Shown here piece by piece: positions 24,869 through 34,427 of a DNA stretch of 64,000 bases. The DNA lies in assembly GCF_937468385.1 (NCBI RefSeq), contig NZ_CALBWS010000029.1, forward strand, positions 1 to 64,000. Reading direction: 5' to 3'. Under the pieces are notes generated by a model. The model searched no databases. It was not told the DNA's origin and saw only the letters and a list, made by a program, of their open reading frames with translations. The stretch comes from Neobacillus rhizosphaerae (GTDB taxonomy: Bacteria > Bacillota > Bacilli > Bacillales > Cytobacillaceae). Positions within the stretch are counted from its first letter, which is position 1. Each line of letters begins with the position of its first letter. The translations under genes were made by a program, and so were the position numbers.

Positions 24869-25237
24869 CTATTCATCTAATAATTTTTCTAAATCTTTGT
24901 CGACAATAAATACCTCTATTCTTTCGCCCATCTTCGTGCTGATATCACTGTGACTGGATAGAACTTTACAATGCGTAAGATTTTCTACAATTTTTTCATA
25001 TTCTTGACTGTACATTTCACGTAGGACCTGTCTCATTTTCTTTACCAATGTTCTTCCCTTATCATGGTTAACAAGGTGCTTTTCCTCAGTGGTCAACACT
25101 CCTTTGAACCGAGTGATGACCATATCTTGAACAATATATGTTTTTGCTTCTTGTGGCCCCCGCCCAATTAATTCCCTTTGGAATGTTATAAATGCTGAAC
25201 TAATCTCAGCCTCAAGTTTCTTTTTAGAATAAGCCAT
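24869..25237 (-). CDS. DUF2294 domain protein
   Basis: 122 residues, soluble. The start KKKLEAEISSAFITFQRELI, GRGPQEAKTYIVQDMVITRFKG and EKHLV....GRTLVKKMRQVLRE match the DUF2294 family, found in Bacillus and often near transporters or regulators; function unknown. GGGGGT lies 6 bases before the ATG. It lies next to the right end of the repeat-bearing element and upstream of the kdp leader on the opposite strand. Confidence 0.8.
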   Translation of the reverse strand: MAYSKKKLEAEISSAFITFQRELIGRGPQEAKTYIVQDMVITRFKGVLTTEEKHLVNHDKGRTLVKKMRQVLREMYSQEYEKIVENLTHCKVLSSHSDISTKMGERIEVFIVDKDLEKLLDE

Positions 25238-25477
25238 CTTATGACCCCCAGTTAATAAAACTGATCCTTTGACAATATGAACATAATATTACTTTCGTCT
25301 TTAGAGAGATGTCAATCAGGTAAAGGTATATAAAATAATGAGGATGGATTAGAAAACAGGCGAAAAGATCGTATTTTTAAGGGATAATCTTAAATCAAGG
25401 CTATTTTTAACCAAATATAGCCATTTACAAGATAGTTGCTCAAGCTTACAATTACATCGTAATAAGTAATTTAATAA

Positions 25478-25645
25478 TTCGGCTTAATCCTGAGGGAACT
25501 CAGGAACGGAGGAACCAATTTTTGGGGTTAATTCTACATGTTGTAGAAGGGATGAGATGCTCTTTCGCCATCCTACCCGTCAGCTAACTTCGTCGGCTAA
25601 AGCGAAGGAGGTCTAGAGACCGCCTAATTCAGGGGGCTTTTTTGT
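25478..25645 (+). ncRNA. c-di-AMP riboswitch (ydaO type) with terminator
   Basis: Contains the conserved ydaO core: AATCCTGAGG...CTCAGGAACGGAGGAACCAA, TTTGGGGTTAATTC, GTAGAAGGGATGAGA, CTTTCGCCATCCTACCCGTC and AGCTAACTTCGTCGGCTAA, closed by TTCGGCTT/AAGCGAA. It is followed by GGTC/GACC and GCCT/AGGGGC hairpins and TTTTTT (25633-25645). The riboswitch shuts off expression when c-di-AMP is high, a signal of potassium sufficiency, so it is the expected control of the kdp operon that starts about 300 bases downstream. Confidence 0.92.
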
Positions 25646-25766
25646 TTGTTCAGCAAAAGGGCAGCTTGAGGATGAATAGTAGGTCTTTTTATTATGCCTA
25701 TTAATAAGAAAAAGGAATATGGAAGACAGAACGCAAAGAGAGTGATTAAGCTTGCTAGGCGTTAGG

Positions 25767-25908
25767 TAGACCAATGAGTACTTTTTCTCCATTACTTAAT
25801 CAATACAGCGAAATTCCTTTTTAGAATATCTTTTTATGGATATTTCTATTTAGCTATCGTTGTCATTGGTTAACTGGGGAATGAGTGTGCATTGGTCTAT
25901 TTTTTTTC
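25767..25908 (+). other. Second leader structure before kdpF: distant inverted repeat with T-run
   Basis: TAGACCAATG (25767-25776) is perfectly complementary to CATTGGTCTA (25890-25899), which is followed by a run of about eight T. The 113-base loop is AT-rich and has no recognised aptamer. It resembles a second terminator in the leader between the c-di-AMP riboswitch and kdpF, or a separate element end. Confidence 0.4.
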
Positions 25909-25940
25909 ATTACTAAAGAATGCATAGGGGGATATCGAGA

Positions 25941-26018
25941 ATGCTCATACCAGGAATGATTGGAGTTGCTTTGATTATTTATTTATTTTACGTCTTAATG
26001 AAACCAGAAAAGTTTTAA
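25941..26018 (+). CDS. kdpF: Potassium-transporting ATPase subunit KdpF
   Basis: 25 residues: one transmembrane helix (MIGVALIIYLFYVLM) and a short PEKF tail, the usual size and form of KdpF, which stabilises the KdpABC complex. GGGG lies about 10 bases before ATG 25941. KdpA follows after 27 bases. Confidence 0.88.
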   Translation: MLIPGMIGVALIIYLFYVLMKPEKF

Positions 26019-26045
26019 TCATGTACTAATAGGGGGAAGATCCAA

Positions 26046-27725
26046 ATGACTATGGGTTTAATTCAGGTAGTAGTTACCTTACTAATTGCTGGTTTATTAG
26101 TAAAGCCGGTTGGTACCTACCTTGTGAAAGTTTTCGATTATGAAACAACAGGGTTGGACCGGTTTTTTAGACCAGGAGAGCGGTTCATCTACCGATTAAT
26201 TGGAGTTAGAGAAAAAGAGTCGATGGGCTGGAAAAAGTATGTTTTCGCCATGCTACTCACTAATTTTATCATGATGATGTTCATGTATGTCATTTTTAGA
26301 ATACAAAAGTTTTTACCATTAAATCCAGATATGATCGATAATATGCCTCCTGCATTGGCCTTTAATACGGCAGCTTCGTTTATTACGAATACAAACTGGC
26401 AGGCTTATAGCGGAGAAAATTCACTGTCGTACTTATCCCAGATGATTGCTATTACATTCCCGATGTTTACTTCGGCTGCAACAGGATTTGCCGTGGCGAT
26501 TGCCTTTATTCGTGGTCTAGTAGCACGCCAGAATAACCTTGGAAACTTCTATGTTGACTTGATTCGTTCCATCACGCGTGTATTTTTGCCACTATCTTTT
26601 ATAGTAGCTTTATTTCTGGTATTTCAAGGAGTACCTCAAACACTCCATGGCGCGGCGGATGCCACAACACTAGAAGACGCTAAACAAATGATTACAAGAG
26701 GTCCTGTTGCATCGTTAGAATCGATTAAGCATATTGGAACAAATGGCGGTGGGTATTTTGGTACCAATTCGTCCCATCCATTTGAAAATCCAACTCCACT
26801 ATCGAACCTAATGGAGATTCTTTGTATGTTGCTACTACCAACAGCATTGGTGTATGCATTTGGAGTGATGATTAAGAACAAACGCCAAGGCTGGTCCATT
26901 TTCGCAGCGATGGGAATCATGTTCTTAGTGTTTCTTTCCATTGTTTTTATTGCTGAATATAACGGGACACCGGCATTACATGCACTTGGTGTTCATGGGA
27001 ATATGGAAGGGAAAGAAGTTCGCTTTGGGATCTCAGGATCAGCCTTATTTACGGCTGTGACGACAGCTGCTACAACGGGATCTGTTAACAATATGCACGA
27101 TTCATTAACTCCGATTGGCGGTCTTGTTCCTCTTGGGGAAATGATGTTAAATAACGTGTTTGGCGGAAAAGGGGTCGGGTTGTTAAACGGATTACTTTAT
27201 GTCATCTTAACCGTATTTATTTGCGGCTTGATGGTGGGGCGAACACCTGAATTTTTAGGGAAGAAAATTGAATCAAAAGAGGTCAAATTGGCATCGATTG
27301 CTTTGCTGGTTCATCCTGTGTTAATTCTAGTTTCCACAGCGATTGCTTTCGTCACACCTAGTGCTATTTCGTCGATAGCAAATCCGGGGTCACATGGATT
27401 AACGGAAGTCTTGTATGCTTTTACATCAGGAGCAGCAAACAATGGTTCGGCTTTCGCTGGACTCGGAGCAAATACCACCTTTTATAATATCGCAATTGGT
27501 TTAGTCATGCTGTTAGGTCGATATATTTCGATCATTGCGATGTTAGCGATAGCGGGATCCTTTGCTACTAAGAAAGTGGCAGCTGCAACTTCGGGAACGT
27601 TTCGTACCGATACACCACTATTCACTGGGATCTTAGTCGTGATTATTGTGGTAATCGGGGCATTAACGTTTTTCCCTGCACTTGCTTTAGGTCCAATTGC
27701 CGAACATCTTGGGATGTTTCACTAG
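26046..27725 (+). CDS. kdpA: Potassium-transporting ATPase subunit KdpA
   Basis: 559 residues, about ten membrane helices, normal length. It is the potassium-channel-like subunit; the four selectivity-filter loops are recognisable, e.g. FITNTNWQAYSGE, HIGTNGGGYFGTNSSHPFENP, ATTGSVNNMHDS and SGAANNGSAFAGL. These bind K+ and pass it to KdpB. GGGGGAA lies 7 bases before ATG 26046. Second gene of kdpFABC, transcribed behind the c-di-AMP riboswitch. Confidence 0.96.
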   Translation: MTMGLIQVVVTLLIAGLLVKPVGTYLVKVFDYETTGLDRFFRPGERFIYRLIGVREKESMGWKKYVFAMLLTNFIMMMFMYVIFRIQKFLPLNPDMIDNMPPALAFNTAASFITNTNWQAYSGENSLSYLSQMIAITFPMFTSAATGFAVAIAFIRGLVARQNNLGNFYVDLIRSITRVFLPLSFIVALFLVFQGVPQTLHGAADATTLEDAKQMITRGPVASLESIKHIGTNGGGYFGTNSSHPFENPTPLSNLMEILCMLLLPTALVYAFGVMIKNKRQGWSIFAAMGIMFLVFLSIVFIAEYNGTPALHALGVHGNMEGKEVRFGISGSALFTAVTTAATTGSVNNMHDSLTPIGGLVPLGEMMLNNVFGGKGVGLLNGLLYVILTVFICGLMVGRTPEFLGKKIESKEVKLASIALLVHPVLILVSTAIAFVTPSAISSIANPGSHGLTEVLYAFTSGAANNGSAFAGLGANTTFYNIAIGLVMLLGRYISIIAMLAIAGSFATKKVAAATSGTFRTDTPLFTGILVVIIVVIGALTFFPALALGPIAEHLGMFH

Positions 27726-27755
27726 TAGTAAGGGAATTATGAAGGAGGATGACTT

Positions 27756-29795
27756 ATGGCCATTCAAAATAAAGCAGTCTCAAAAGATCTTATCTTTCAA
27801 GCCATCACAGATTCATTTAAAAAGTTAAACCCGCTCGTGATGATTAAGAATCCGGTTATGTTTGTTGTCGAAGTCGGAACACTCATAACACTGATTCTTT
27901 CGATAAAACCAGATATTTTTGGGGTTAGTACAGGAGGACGAGGGTATAATGTAGCCGTATTTTTTATCCTTTTCTTTACGGTGCTGTTCGCGAATTTTGC
28001 CGAAGCTCTTGCGGAGGGGCGAGGTAAGGCACAGGCAGATACATTACGAAAAACGAAATCGGAAACGATGGCGAAGGTTAAACAAAAAGATGGATCGTAC
28101 AAAGAGCTTCCATCTACTTCATTACGCAAAGGCGATATTGTCCGTGTGGATACAGGTGAAATGATTCCTTCGGATGGAGAAATTATCGAAGGATTGGCTT
28201 CGATTGATGAATCAGCGATTACAGGTGAATCAGCCCCAGTCATTAAAGAAGCAGGTGGGGACTTCTCCTCCGTTACAGGAGGAACAAGAGTTGTATCGGA
28301 TTTTATCATCGTTAAAATTATAACAGATCCAGGTGAATCCTTCCTTGATCGGATGATTTCATTAGTGGAAGGTGCTTCTCGACAAAAAACGCCGAATGAA
28401 ATGGCGTTAACCACTCTTTTGGCTGTTCTAACACTTATTTTCTTATTTGTCATTATGACATTGGTTCTTATTGCTGACTATTTAAAGGTTCATTTAGATG
28501 TGGCCACTCTCATTGCGCTTCTTGTTTGTTTAATTCCAACTACGATTGGGGGATTGCTTTCGGCCATTGGGATAGCTGGGATGAACCGAGTAACGCAATT
28601 TAATGTTTTAGCGATGTCGGGTAAAGCAGTAGAAGCCGCTGGTGACATTGATACGATGATACTTGATAAAACAGGAACCATTACTTTTGGAAACAGAATG
28701 GCAAGTGCGTTTGTACCAGTAGCCAATGTTTCTGAACAGGAGGTTACATTCGCGGCTTTACAAGCTTCGGTAAAAGATGAAACACCTGAAGGGCGTTCTG
28801 TAGTCGAGTTAGCCCGTAAACAAGGCGTCCATTGGGATGAAAAGGAATACGACGGGGCTGGAATTATCGAATTTACAGCAGAAACTAGAATGTCTGGTCT
28901 AACTTTAAAAAATGGTATCGAGATAAGAAAGGGTGCTGTAGACGCGATAAAAAAATATGTTGCGGATAAAAGCGGAAGCGTTCCTGTTGACCTTGACGAA
29001 AAAGCAACTGTCATCGCAAAGGCAGGAGGAACTCCCTTAGCGGTTGCGATTAATCATAAGATATACGGGCTTATTTATCTAAAAGATACTGTTAAACCTG
29101 GACTAAAAGAGCGATTTGCTGAACTAAGAGCTATGGGGATCAAAACGGTTATGTGTACAGGTGATAATCCCTTAACAGCAGCTACCATCGCTAAGGAAGC
29201 AGGTGTGGATGAATTTATCGCAGAAGCAAAACCTGAAGATAAGATTGCCGCTATTAAGAAGGAACAAGAAGAAGGTAAGCTTGTTGCGATGACAGGTGAC
29301 GGTACGAATGATGCTCCTGCTCTTGCACAGGCAGATGTTGGATTAGCGATGAATTCAGGGACAATGGCTGCAAAAGAAGCCGCTAACATGATCGATTTGG
29401 ACTCAGATCCTACTAAACTATTATCTGTTATTGCAATCGGCAAGCAATTATTGATTACCCGGGGGGCATTAACAACCTTCTCGATTTCTAATGACATTGC
29501 CAAATATTTTGCGATTATACCGGCGCTATTTATTACATTCATACCGCCATTACAATCTCTTAATATTATGGGGCTGGCATCACCAAAATCAGCGATTCTT
29601 TCCGCTTTGATTTTTAATGCCATTATTATTCCTCTCCTCATCCCGATTGCGATGAAGGGGGCAAAATATAAGGCGATGAGTGCGAATAAACTCCTTTCCC
29701 GTAACCTCTTCATTTATGGTTTTGGTGGAGTGGTTGTTCCCTTTATCGGTATTAAAATAATAGATATGATTGTAGCAGCTTTTCATCTAGCTTAA
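27756..29795 (+). CDS. kdpB: Potassium-transporting ATPase ATP-binding subunit KdpB
   Basis: 679 residues, P-type ATPase. The phosphorylated Asp is Asp304 in LDKTGT; TGES (actuator), TGDNPLTA and MTGDGTNDAPAL (hinge/P-domain) are intact, and the membrane helices are those of type IA. It hydrolyses ATP to drive K+ from KdpA into the cell at low potassium. AAGGAGG lies 7 bases before ATG 27756. The long minus-strand open frames opposite this gene are antisense shadows. Confidence 0.97.
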   Translation: MAIQNKAVSKDLIFQAITDSFKKLNPLVMIKNPVMFVVEVGTLITLILSIKPDIFGVSTGGRGYNVAVFFILFFTVLFANFAEALAEGRGKAQADTLRKTKSETMAKVKQKDGSYKELPSTSLRKGDIVRVDTGEMIPSDGEIIEGLASIDESAITGESAPVIKEAGGDFSSVTGGTRVVSDFIIVKIITDPGESFLDRMISLVEGASRQKTPNEMALTTLLAVLTLIFLFVIMTLVLIADYLKVHLDVATLIALLVCLIPTTIGGLLSAIGIAGMNRVTQFNVLAMSGKAVEAAGDIDTMILDKTGTITFGNRMASAFVPVANVSEQEVTFAALQASVKDETPEGRSVVELARKQGVHWDEKEYDGAGIIEFTAETRMSGLTLKNGIEIRKGAVDAIKKYVADKSGSVPVDLDEKATVIAKAGGTPLAVAINHKIYGLIYLKDTVKPGLKERFAELRAMGIKTVMCTGDNPLTAATIAKEAGVDEFIAEAKPEDKIAAIKKEQEEGKLVAMTGDGTNDAPALAQADVGLAMNSGTMAAKEAANMIDLDSDPTKLLSVIAIGKQLLITRGALTTFSISNDIAKYFAIIPALFITFIPPLQSLNIMGLASPKSAILSALIFNAIIIPLLIPIAMKGAKYKAMSANKLLSRNLFIYGFGGVVVPFIGIKIIDMIVAAFHLA

Positions 29796-29821
29796 ATAAT
29801 AAAATGTGGAGGAGATTATTG

Positions 29822-30382
29822 ATGAGGTCATTTATTGTTGCACTGCGAACCTCGTTGTTCTTAATGATCCTATGTGGTTTACTCTATCCTTTGGCAACAA
29901 CAGCAGTTGCTCAGGTACTATTCCACAAACAAGCAGAAGGTAGTCTTGTTATTCAGAACGGGAAAGTTCAGGGTTCAGAGCTTTTGGCTCAAGGGTTTAA
30001 AGGGCCGGAGTGGTTTCATCCACGAGCTTCTGCGGCGAAATATGATCCAACCGCTTCTGCTGCAACGAATGCAGCTGTTGCTTCAAATGAATACGTGAAA
30101 ACCGTTAAAGACAATGTGAATCAATTAAAAAAGGAAAATGGAAATATAGGTAATAAGATTCCCGCAGATTTGGTTACGACTTCCGGTTCCGGTTTTGACC
30201 CGGATTTATCTCTAGAAGCAGCAAAGGCTCAGGTGCCAAGAATTGCAAAAGCATTGAGTGTTTCGGAAGATCGATTACAAGCACTAATCAATGAACATAC
30301 TATAGGACGTTCATTTGGGATTTTTGGTGAACCACGTGTGAATGTTTTAGAACTAAACATGGCATTACAACAATTAAAATAA
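29822..30382 (+). CDS. kdpC: Potassium-transporting ATPase subunit KdpC
   Basis: 186 residues from ATG 29822; the upstream in-frame ATG at 29804 overlaps the GGAGGAG ribosome binding site and is not used. One N-terminal membrane helix, then the extracellular KdpC domain with GSELLAQGFKGPEWFHPRAS, TTSGSGFDPDLSLEAA and NEHTIGRSFGIFGEPRVNVL, all typical. It assembles the KdpFABC complex. Followed after 45 bases by the KdpD-like gene. Confidence 0.95.
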   Translation: MRSFIVALRTSLFLMILCGLLYPLATTAVAQVLFHKQAEGSLVIQNGKVQGSELLAQGFKGPEWFHPRASAAKYDPTASAATNAAVASNEYVKTVKDNVNQLKKENGNIGNKIPADLVTTSGSGFDPDLSLEAAKAQVPRIAKALSVSEDRLQALINEHTIGRSFGIFGEPRVNVLELNMALQQLK

Positions 30383-30427
30383 AGAGGGGAGAGTCTTTCT
30401 CTCCTTTTTCAAAAAGGAGGGGCATGC

Positions 30428-32782
30428 ATGAGTGAAGGGGAGTTTCGCCGAAAAACACCAGAAGAAATCTTAAGGTCGATACAAAAAATAGGCAAAGGCC
30501 ATCTTAAAATTATTTTAGGTGCTGTAAGTGGTACTGGCAAAACCTATCATATGCTGCAGGAGGGGAATATTTTAAAAAAACGAGGGCTAGACGTTGTCAT
30601 CGGAATCGTCAGTCCATCAAACCGTCCAAAAACAATGGAACAAATTGGTTGTTTAGAAATCATTCCTTCTATTGAATGGATAAACATGGGTGAAGCAAAA
30701 TTCGATCTTGATGTTGAGGCGATCATTGCCCGTAATCCTGAAGTGGTTTTAGTCGATAACTTATCACATCGAAATCGGCCGGAAGCCCCCAGGTCCACTC
30801 GTTTGGATGATATTAGCTATCTATTAAATAGGAACATTAGTGTAATTACAACTGTTAACATCTATGAGCTTGAAGGTGTTCGAGGGATAGCTGATAAATT
30901 TACAGATGGAAGGGTAAGGGTCAGTTGTAGTGTCCCAGAAGATACACTGGCATTAGCAGATGAAGTAAAGCTGTTGGATGTAACACCTGAAGTGATACTA
31001 AGCAGGCTTCAAGAAGGAGATATCGAGCTTAGTCTGGAGGAAAAGCGTGGGAAAGAAAACCTCTTTCATCGGAACAATCTAGCTGTTCTTCGTGAACTTG
31101 CCCTTCGCTTTTTAGCGGGAGAAGTAAATGATGCTCTCGACGAGTATCGAGAAAAGCATGGAATGATTGGCCCCTCTGGAGCATCTGAAAAAATATTAGT
31201 AACCGTGCAATACCATTGGAATGGATCGATACTGATTCGACGTGGGCAGCAAATTGCCAAGAGATTAGGAGGCGAATTGCTGGTTGTTTGTTTTGTAAAT
31301 AAAAATTTATCTAAGAATGAACAAACTTTCAAACGTTCGATTATAAAGCTAGTCGAGAAAGTGGGAGGGGATTTTGAGGAATTACCAATAGAACACGATT
31401 CGGTTGCCGACCAAATTGTTAACTATGCCACAGAGCACAATGTAACAAGGATTGTAATGGGGCAATCGAAGCGAACTCGTTGGGAAGAAATGGCTTATGG
31501 TTCGATTATCAATAAAATCCTCCGGAAAACGAGAAATATAGATGTATTTATTGTCGCGGACCGAGCCGAAAAAGATGGGGAACGTGTTATTCCAACAAAG
31601 CAAAGGAAGAAAGAGATAGCAACAAATCCTTATCGCCGGCTTACGATTCAAGAACTAGAAAACGAAATGGATAACATTCGCCGGGGGACGTTAAAAGTAT
31701 ATATGGGTGCAGCACCTGGAGTAGGCAAAACCTTTACGATGTTACGAGAAGCGAATGAACTAAAGAAAAAGGGCATTGATATTGTGATTGGGTTATTAGA
31801 AACACATGGAAGGAAAGAGACGTTTGAACAAATAGGCTCATTGGAAATCATTCCTCGCAAAAAAATATCTTATAAGGGAACTACATTAGAAGAAATAGAT
31901 ACCGAAGTGATTATTAAGCGTAATCCAGAAGTCGTGTTAGTCGATGAATTAGCGCATACAAATGTGCCTGGTAGCAAGTATCATAAACGATTTGAGGATG
32001 TGGAAGATATTTTAGCAGCAGGCATTTCGGTGATTTCTACTATGAATGTTCAACATTTAGAAAGTCTAAATGACAGCGTAGAACAAATAACAGGGGTGAG
32101 AGTACGGGAAACCGTGCCTGATCACATTCTTCGAAGAGCGGATGAAATTGAATTGATTGATATCTCCCCCAAAGCATTACGCGACAGGATGAAGGAAGGT
32201 CGGATTTATGCTGTGGAAAAAGTAAATCAGGCGCTGAATCATTTCTTTAAAACCGGCAATCTCATAGCTCTTCGTGAGCTAGCCCTCAGAGAAGTAGCTG
32301 ATGATGTAGATGAACGGTTAGAGGCGTGGGAGCGAAAAAGAACATTAAGAGGTCCTTGGAGGCAGCAGGAAGTCATTTTTGTTTGTACCAATTTGAGACC
32401 TGACAGCGAAAGGCTTGTTCGCCGCGGATTTCGTATTGCTTATCGTTTGAAAGCTTCATGGTATGTTTCATATGTAAAGGACCATCCACTAACAGCGGAA
32501 GAGAAACAAACTTTAACTAAAATTCAACAATTGACTGAACGGCTTGGTGGTATTTTTGAAATGTATGAGACAACTGGTCGTAGAAATGTCTTTAGAAAGT
32601 TAGTTAGTCAGATGAATGAAAAAAAAGCCACACAAGTTATTATTGGACAATCAGCTCGTACCCGTTGGGAAGAGATCATAAAGGGTTCGGTTACGCAACG
32701 ACTGTTATGGGAGGTACGCCATATGGATGTGTTAGTGGTAGCTGACCAAGATCATTTTGGTGCATGGCACCGGAATATTTGA
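30428..32782 (+). CDS. Tandem KdpD-sensor protein (two KdpD-N plus USP units, no kinase)
   Basis: 784 residues built as two homologous halves. Each half is a KdpD N-terminal domain (P-loop) followed by a universal-stress-like (USP) domain. Half 1 has Walker A GAVSGTGKT (31-39) but VLVDNLSH with Asn111; half 2 has GAAPGVGKT (427-435) and the standard VLVDELAH with Glu507. Both USP parts keep GQSxRTRWEE and a final VVAD/IVAD. The membrane helices, GAF and histidine-kinase domains of full KdpD are absent and no KdpE follows. Kinase-less KdpD-N proteins are known near kdp operons, and KdpD USP domains bind c-di-AMP in some Firmicutes; a tandem version is unusual. AAGGAGGGG precedes the ATG. Confidence 0.92.
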   Translation: MSEGEFRRKTPEEILRSIQKIGKGHLKIILGAVSGTGKTYHMLQEGNILKKRGLDVVIGIVSPSNRPKTMEQIGCLEIIPSIEWINMGEAKFDLDVEAIIARNPEVVLVDNLSHRNRPEAPRSTRLDDISYLLNRNISVITTVNIYELEGVRGIADKFTDGRVRVSCSVPEDTLALADEVKLLDVTPEVILSRLQEGDIELSLEEKRGKENLFHRNNLAVLRELALRFLAGEVNDALDEYREKHGMIGPSGASEKILVTVQYHWNGSILIRRGQQIAKRLGGELLVVCFVNKNLSKNEQTFKRSIIKLVEKVGGDFEELPIEHDSVADQIVNYATEHNVTRIVMGQSKRTRWEEMAYGSIINKILRKTRNIDVFIVADRAEKDGERVIPTKQRKKEIATNPYRRLTIQELENEMDNIRRGTLKVYMGAAPGVGKTFTMLREANELKKKGIDIVIGLLETHGRKETFEQIGSLEIIPRKKISYKGTTLEEIDTEVIIKRNPEVVLVDELAHTNVPGSKYHKRFEDVEDILAAGISVISTMNVQHLESLNDSVEQITGVRVRETVPDHILRRADEIELIDISPKALRDRMKEGRIYAVEKVNQALNHFFKTGNLIALRELALREVADDVDERLEAWERKRTLRGPWRQQEVIFVCTNLRPDSERLVRRGFRIAYRLKASWYVSYVKDHPLTAEEKQTLTKIQQLTERLGGIFEMYETTGRRNVFRKLVSQMNEKKATQVIIGQSARTRWEEIIKGSVTQRLLWEVRHMDVLVVADQDHFGAWHRNI

Positions 32783-33347
32783 TCTGATGAAATTTTAACG
32801 CTTATTAGACAAAAAAATTTCTTGTCAGATTAGTAAATTCCCAATATAGCAGTGTTTATGTGGTTATTAATCAAACGATTAAATGGTATAGCGTATTTGA
32901 AATATGGTCGATATTTGTCTATTTAGAGAGGGAAACTTGCTAGTTTTAGATTACTATAGAGGAGTTTTGAACTATCTATTAATTCGCCACTATTCGACAA
33001 ACTTTAGGGCGTCCAGGGATCCTCAAATAAAAATTGTCATTTATTTGTCACGAATTAACGCTTAAAATGGCGAATCCTGCATACTTTAGTCAGTGGTAAT
33101 AAAGTCCCGATTATTATTAAATAGATACGGAAGGTTAATATTACCTTTTTTTAAAACATTTCCCAATACGCTGACAGTTTTAATCCATTTTACCTTCAAA
33201 GGAAGAAATCTGTTGGCAGGGTCCAAAGGTGGTGAGGAGCGTTCATACACATTAATGAAAGCGTAATCATGTTGTCCATTTGGCAGTTCATATCAGAAAT
33301 AGTAGCAGGCGTGCCTTTTTTCAAATCAATTAGATTTAAAGGAGAGG
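32783..33347 (+). other. Intergenic region with terminator at 33131-33152
   Basis: No gene. AAGGTTAATATTACCTT (33131-33147) is a hairpin followed by TTTTTT and probably ends the kdp transcript or a read-through. A short GAATCCTGC..ACTTTAG sequence at about 33073-33088 also occurs near 43051, a minor repeat. Confidence 0.5.
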
Positions 33348-33923
33348 ATGACCATTATTATTCAAAAAAATTACTTTATCGAAAAGAAAACAATCTTGAT
33401 GATGGGGGAATATAATCGATATGGAAAACTGTGTGCACGGGTCATGGCAGGTAAATCGGCATTTCTAGTGAACAGGACACCTTTACAACTATTAGATGAT
33501 ACGTTGACTTACATAGGCTTTGATTTAAGAGGGGCAATGATGGGTGCGAAATCTGTACTTGGTAAGAAAGTAAAGTGTCCAATTATCGTGAATCCTTATT
33601 TGGGTATTTGCCTTTTTCCGAATAAATCACCCCATAAGGTGGATTGTATCTGGTTTAACCCCGAACATATTGTGAAAATCACACCAGTAGGCATCAAGAC
33701 AAAGGTAGAATTGAGTAATGGTTATTCCATCATGGTCGATTCAAAATTATCTTCCTTTAATGAAAAAATTGATACAGCCAATCGATTAATACGGATTTCG
33801 ATGAAAAGAGGCAATCATCCTAATCCAATTATCTTCTATCTTGAACCGAGGAAAGAACACCAACTAACCAAGGAGGAAACAGGCAAATACAATTTTGAGG
33901 CATTAGAAGAGGAGCAAAAATAA
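33348..33923 (+). CDS. comK: ComK-family competence transcription factor
   Basis: 191 residues. ComK features are visible through its length: a LINPxT-like start, SAFLVNRTPLQLLDDTLTYIGFDLRGAMMGAKSVLG (compare the ComK SPFEII..GSSYEGRKEGT region), CPIIVNPYLGICLFPNKSP, CIWFNPEHI and the NGYSIMV..SSFNEKIDTANRL DNA-binding part. ComK activates DNA-uptake genes in Bacillus; many species carry paralogues, and which one is active cannot be told. AAAGGAG lies close to ATG 33348. An XRE regulator follows. Confidence 0.85.
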   Translation: MTIIIQKNYFIEKKTILMMGEYNRYGKLCARVMAGKSAFLVNRTPLQLLDDTLTYIGFDLRGAMMGAKSVLGKKVKCPIIVNPYLGICLFPNKSPHKVDCIWFNPEHIVKITPVGIKTKVELSNGYSIMVDSKLSSFNEKIDTANRLIRISMKRGNHPNPIIFYLEPRKEHQLTKEETGKYNFEALEEEQK

Positions 33924-33968
33924 TGGATTCAAGCTGGTACGACGTCAGTGTTCAAAAGGAGAATGTCT

Positions 33969-34289
33969 TTGGATGATTATTCGTCTGTTCACTTTGGAAA
34001 GGTATTAAAAAAATTAAGGGAAGCTCGGCATCTTTCACAAGAGCAACTGGCGCACGACTCCAATCTAGATCGGTCCTATATCAGCATACTAGAAAGGGAT
34101 ATTAAGAAGCCAGGCCTAGATACCATCATAGCTCTTGGAAAAGGACTCGGAATGAGAGCTTCTGAAATCATCAAAGAACTAGAAGAGCAACCAGAAAATG
34201 AATGGTTATTAAAGGATTGTTTCGGAATCAGGGACAATAATATTAATTCATTTATGGATTCGGGTACATTGACACACCCCGAGATATGA
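33969..34289 (+). CDS. XRE-family HTH regulator
   Basis: About 106 residues. HTH: FGKVLKKLREARHLSQEQLA, then DSNLDRSYISILERDIKKPG, a textbook Cro/CI-type helix-turn-helix of the kind seen in many Bacillus small regulators. TTG 33969 lies 7 bases after AAAGGAG and is the best-spaced start; ATG 33963 and GTG 33948 are alternatives. It is 45 bases behind the comK paralogue, so the pair may be co-transcribed and it may modulate competence; this is inference. Confidence 0.8.
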   Translation: MDDYSSVHFGKVLKKLREARHLSQEQLAHDSNLDRSYISILERDIKKPGLDTIIALGKGLGMRASEIIKELEEQPENEWLLKDCFGIRDNNINSFMDSGTLTHPEI

Positions 34290-34427
34290 TAGATTTTATC
34301 AGAAGATTGGTATGAATTTTATGAAAAAAAAGAACCCAAACAGGGCAGTGGAATTTGATGTTTCAAGGTAGAAGCAAGGGGACGGTTATCTTGCTTGTTT
34401 TTTGAAAAAGAGGCCGGATTCATAGAG

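Noticed and set aside
27797..29713. Long minus-strand open frames opposite kdpB (218, 174 and 212 codons)
   Set aside because: Antisense shadows of a highly conserved gene; no ribosome binding sites, Ser/Thr/Ile-rich composition.
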